From Sulfurimonas sp. (lineage in GTDB: Bacteria; Campylobacterota; Campylobacteria; Campylobacterales; Sulfurimonadaceae), in the NCBI GenBank assembly GCA_026988735.1, contig JALSKR010000126.1, forward strand, positions 1 through 15,769: DNA of 15,769 nucleotides, in the 5' to 3' direction. How positions within the stretch are numbered: position 1 is the stretch's first letter; every line of letters starts with the position of its first letter. The notes below the pieces were generated by a model. The model saw only the letters and a list, made by a program, of their open reading frames with translations. It had not been told where the DNA came from and ran no database searches. Positions 14,083 through 15,769 of this stretch are shown here, in pieces. A program made the translations under genes and the position numbers.

Positions 14083-15769
14083 ATAAGTCTCCTGTTTGTT
14101 TTGTCGGAGGCATTTTTATTGGTTGTGGCATTTGTTTCATATATACCTGCCCAGTTAGCGTTAGGATTAATAAACTCAACTTGAAACTCATTTGTTGTCG
14201 CGTTTGCATCGTATTTGTTGTAGATAAGCCAGCCTGAAGCATTGTTTTCCATGGTTGCTTTATATGGATAACCACTATTGCCGTTATAATGCAGCCCGAT
14301 ATAATCAGGATAATTTCCGTTGGCTTCTCTTGTAATACTTACATTTGCCCCGTTTTTCTGTACTGTAGCTGTTTGAGCTGCCGTTCCTGCATCATTTGTA
14401 TGTTTTGTATTGACAAACCAGCGCGGGTCATCTGTTGATGTTGAACTGTTCCCGTCTTGAAGTAATGATTTGTTACATGTAGCTCCGTTACAGAATACTT
14501 CATAGTATACAGAAACATTACCGTCAGAACCGTTTATTGTTGTTCTTGGTGCATTTGTGCGCCCGTAATAGTGTCTGACAGCCAGCGTCGAATTTAAATC
14601 CTTAACCCCTTTTGTTGTTTTGTTGTTGAGCAAATCGGCATTAAAAGTACAATCAGCAGCCGCATTTGTGCAGTTAACCTGATACTTTATGAAGGTGAGT
14701 GTTGTCGGGTTGACAGTAGTATCTTTTTTTCTGACATAGTTCATATTTAATCGTGTCTGCATAGTGCCGTTAAGGTTTTTCGGAAAATAGCCTTTTGTCG
14801 CAGTTTGTACTGTTTGAATTAATATATCATTTGCCTGTTGTGCAGGGTTGGTTTCAGTAATATTAATATCTAAGGCAGTTACAACACTGCCACTGGAGTT
14901 GATGTCATGGAAACGTATCCTGTAGGGAACATGATTCCCATTTGAATCATTTAAATCTCTGTTGGATGTTGAAATATTTATATCCAAAGGTCGCGCATAA
15001 CACTTGTCTACAAAGTTTGTCAGTGTGACATTATTTTCGCCTAAAGCTGTAATGCTTCCGTTTAAGTGATACGACATATTTTCATCGAGTGTATTGTTAA
15101 TGTCTGCCATGTAAATATATGGTGTGGTGTTTGGTACTGGAGTAAACAGCAATCCGATAGTAGGGGTGATAGCTGTTCCTCCGGTAGTTGCATTCAGATC
15201 AAATTTGTAAGGATGGTACACTATGAACATATCCTGAAAATCTTGAGAGTAGTCATTATTATGATGTACCGAAGATATGTTGCAACCATTTTTTAAAGAG
15301 GAATTTTCATCTTCGACTAGAGATGAGTCTGGTATACAATCTGCTCCTGTTTGAAAATATGGAGCTGTATGGTGATCCAGATAAAGAGAATCAACTTCTG
15401 TCCATTTGGTATCACTGATATGCAGTTTGTATCTCCCTATATTATTCCATGTTGTGTTAGTCTCTGCAACACCATTGACAAAAGGACGTTCTAATGTAAT
15501 GTTGTTTTCATTATTGCAATCAAGTGGTGTGGACTCCTGCCATGTCATATTGGCATCTAAATTATTTGTTGTGTACCCGGGAACCGGTGTATTGTTGAGA
15601 TGATCGGTTGCATTCATAGTTAACAAATAATTGTAACCTGCAGCTAAGTTGGCAGTTTTTGGTGTGCTGCCGTTATTGTCTATGATAAAACTTTTTTGCG
15701 ATGGATTAGAGTGGTTATAATCGGTAAACTTGAAAGAGTAACTTTCAGGACGAATGGCAAAGTTGTCTC
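14076..15769 (-). CDS. MshQ/DUF6701-like large exported protein with very dense N-glycosylation sequons, 5' end missing
   Basis: About 563 C-terminal residues of a large surface protein; the frame stays open to the right edge, so the TTG at 15626 is not a start. The visible N-terminal part has F-A-I-R-P-E-S-Y, then L-A-A-G-Y-N-Y-L-L-T-M-N-A-T, resembling the R-P...A-G-x-x-(F/Y)-x-L-T pattern of MshQ/DUF6701. It ends N-W-A-G-I-Y-E then R-R-L-M-W, comparable to that family's Tyr/Trp-rich end. Asn is about 14% of residues, Cys pairs suggest periplasmic disulfides, and I count 19 D/E-X-N-X-S/T sequons spread along its length. It is translationally linked to the MshD-like gene (7-base overlap). 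In known MSHA loci mshQ follows mshP, whereas here the gene is first. The family call is tentative; the exported nature is well supported by composition and context. Confidence 0.6.
   Translation of the reverse strand, partial: DNFAIRPESYSFKFTDYNHSNPSQKSFIIDNNGSTPKTANLAAGYNYLLTMNATDHLNNTPVPGYTTNNLDANMTWQESTPLDCNNENNITLERPFVNGVAETNTTWNNIGRYKLHISDTKWTEVDSLYLDHHTAPYFQTGADCIPDSSLVEDENSSLKNGCNISSVHHNNDYSQDFQDMFIVYHPYKFDLNATTGGTAITPTIGLLFTPVPNTTPYIYMADINNTLDENMSYHLNGSITALGENNVTLTNFVDKCYARPLDINISTSNRDLNDSNGNHVPYRIRFHDINSSGSVVTALDINITETNPAQQANDILIQTVQTATKGYFPKNLNGTMQTRLNMNYVRKKDTTVNPTTLTFIKYQVNCTNAAADCTFNADLLNNKTTKGVKDLNSTLAVRHYYGRTNAPRTTINGSDGNVSVYYEVFCNGATCNKSLLQDGNSSTSTDDPRWFVNTKHTNDAGTAAQTATVQKNGANVSITREANGNYPDYIGLHYNGNSGYPYKATMENNASGWLIYNKYDANATTNEFQVEFINPNANWAGIYETNATTNKNASDKTNRRLMW

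Noticed and set aside
15624..15626. TTG at 15626 as start of the large exported protein
   Set aside because: The frame continues without a stop to the right edge with the same composition and an R-P-E-S-Y motif, so the gene is cut by the window edge.
1..15769. CRISPR array, tRNA genes, insertion sequence or phage genes
   Set aside because: No regularly spaced repeats, cloverleaf-like sequences, transposase motifs or phage proteins were found on reading both strands; the gaps are too short for most of these.

Overview
The window is AT-rich and gene-dense, with short intergenic gaps and several ATGA or TAATG gene overlaps. Gene content and order point to the Campylobacterota, most likely a Sulfurimonas/Sulfurovum-type bacterium. 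The strongest clue is the order cheZ, U32 peptidase, purE, coiled-coil DUF3972-like protein, glyQ. As I recall, Campylobacter jejuni has the same order at Cj0700-Cj0704, and Helicobacter pylori keeps the first pair as HP0170/HP0169. No tRNA, rRNA, CRISPR array, insertion sequence or phage gene was seen, and no stretch over 300 bases lacks a gene.

Left part (1-5818). The 3' end of a truncated-hemoglobin gene meets, tail to tail, a PHP-family histidinol-phosphatase gene on the minus strand. A compact divergent promoter then separates that phosphatase gene from a rightward operon. The operon holds a remote CheZ, a U32 peptidase of the TrhP/tRNA-hydroxylation type, PurE, a DUF3972-like protein, a DUF89 damage-control phosphatase and a small outer-membrane beta-barrel. 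The last two genes sit between otherwise syntenic genes and look like an insertion.

Middle part (5834-11455). glyQ has its own promoter. It is followed by a two-gene cassette, a large Ig-like lipoprotein and a small beta-barrel, and then by recG with a good extended -10 promoter. A folded palindromic region lies between recG and the convergent gene hpf (long-form ribosome hibernation factor).

Right part (12108-15769, minus strand). Four tightly overlapping genes form a pilus-type minor pilin cluster. They are a large exported protein resembling MshQ/DUF6701 (running off the right edge), an MshD-like pseudopilin, an MshO-like pseudopilin and an MshP/PilX-like pseudopilin lacking Glu+5. The most striking signal is in this cluster. 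The large protein carries 19 bacterial N-glycosylation sequons (D/E-X-N-X-S/T) in about 563 residues, where I estimate 1 to 2 from its composition. The three pseudopilins and the Ig-like lipoprotein carry further copies (8 and 6), while the cytoplasmic proteins and the two small beta-barrels have none that I could find. I read this as a heavily N-glycosylated MSHA-like pilus system.
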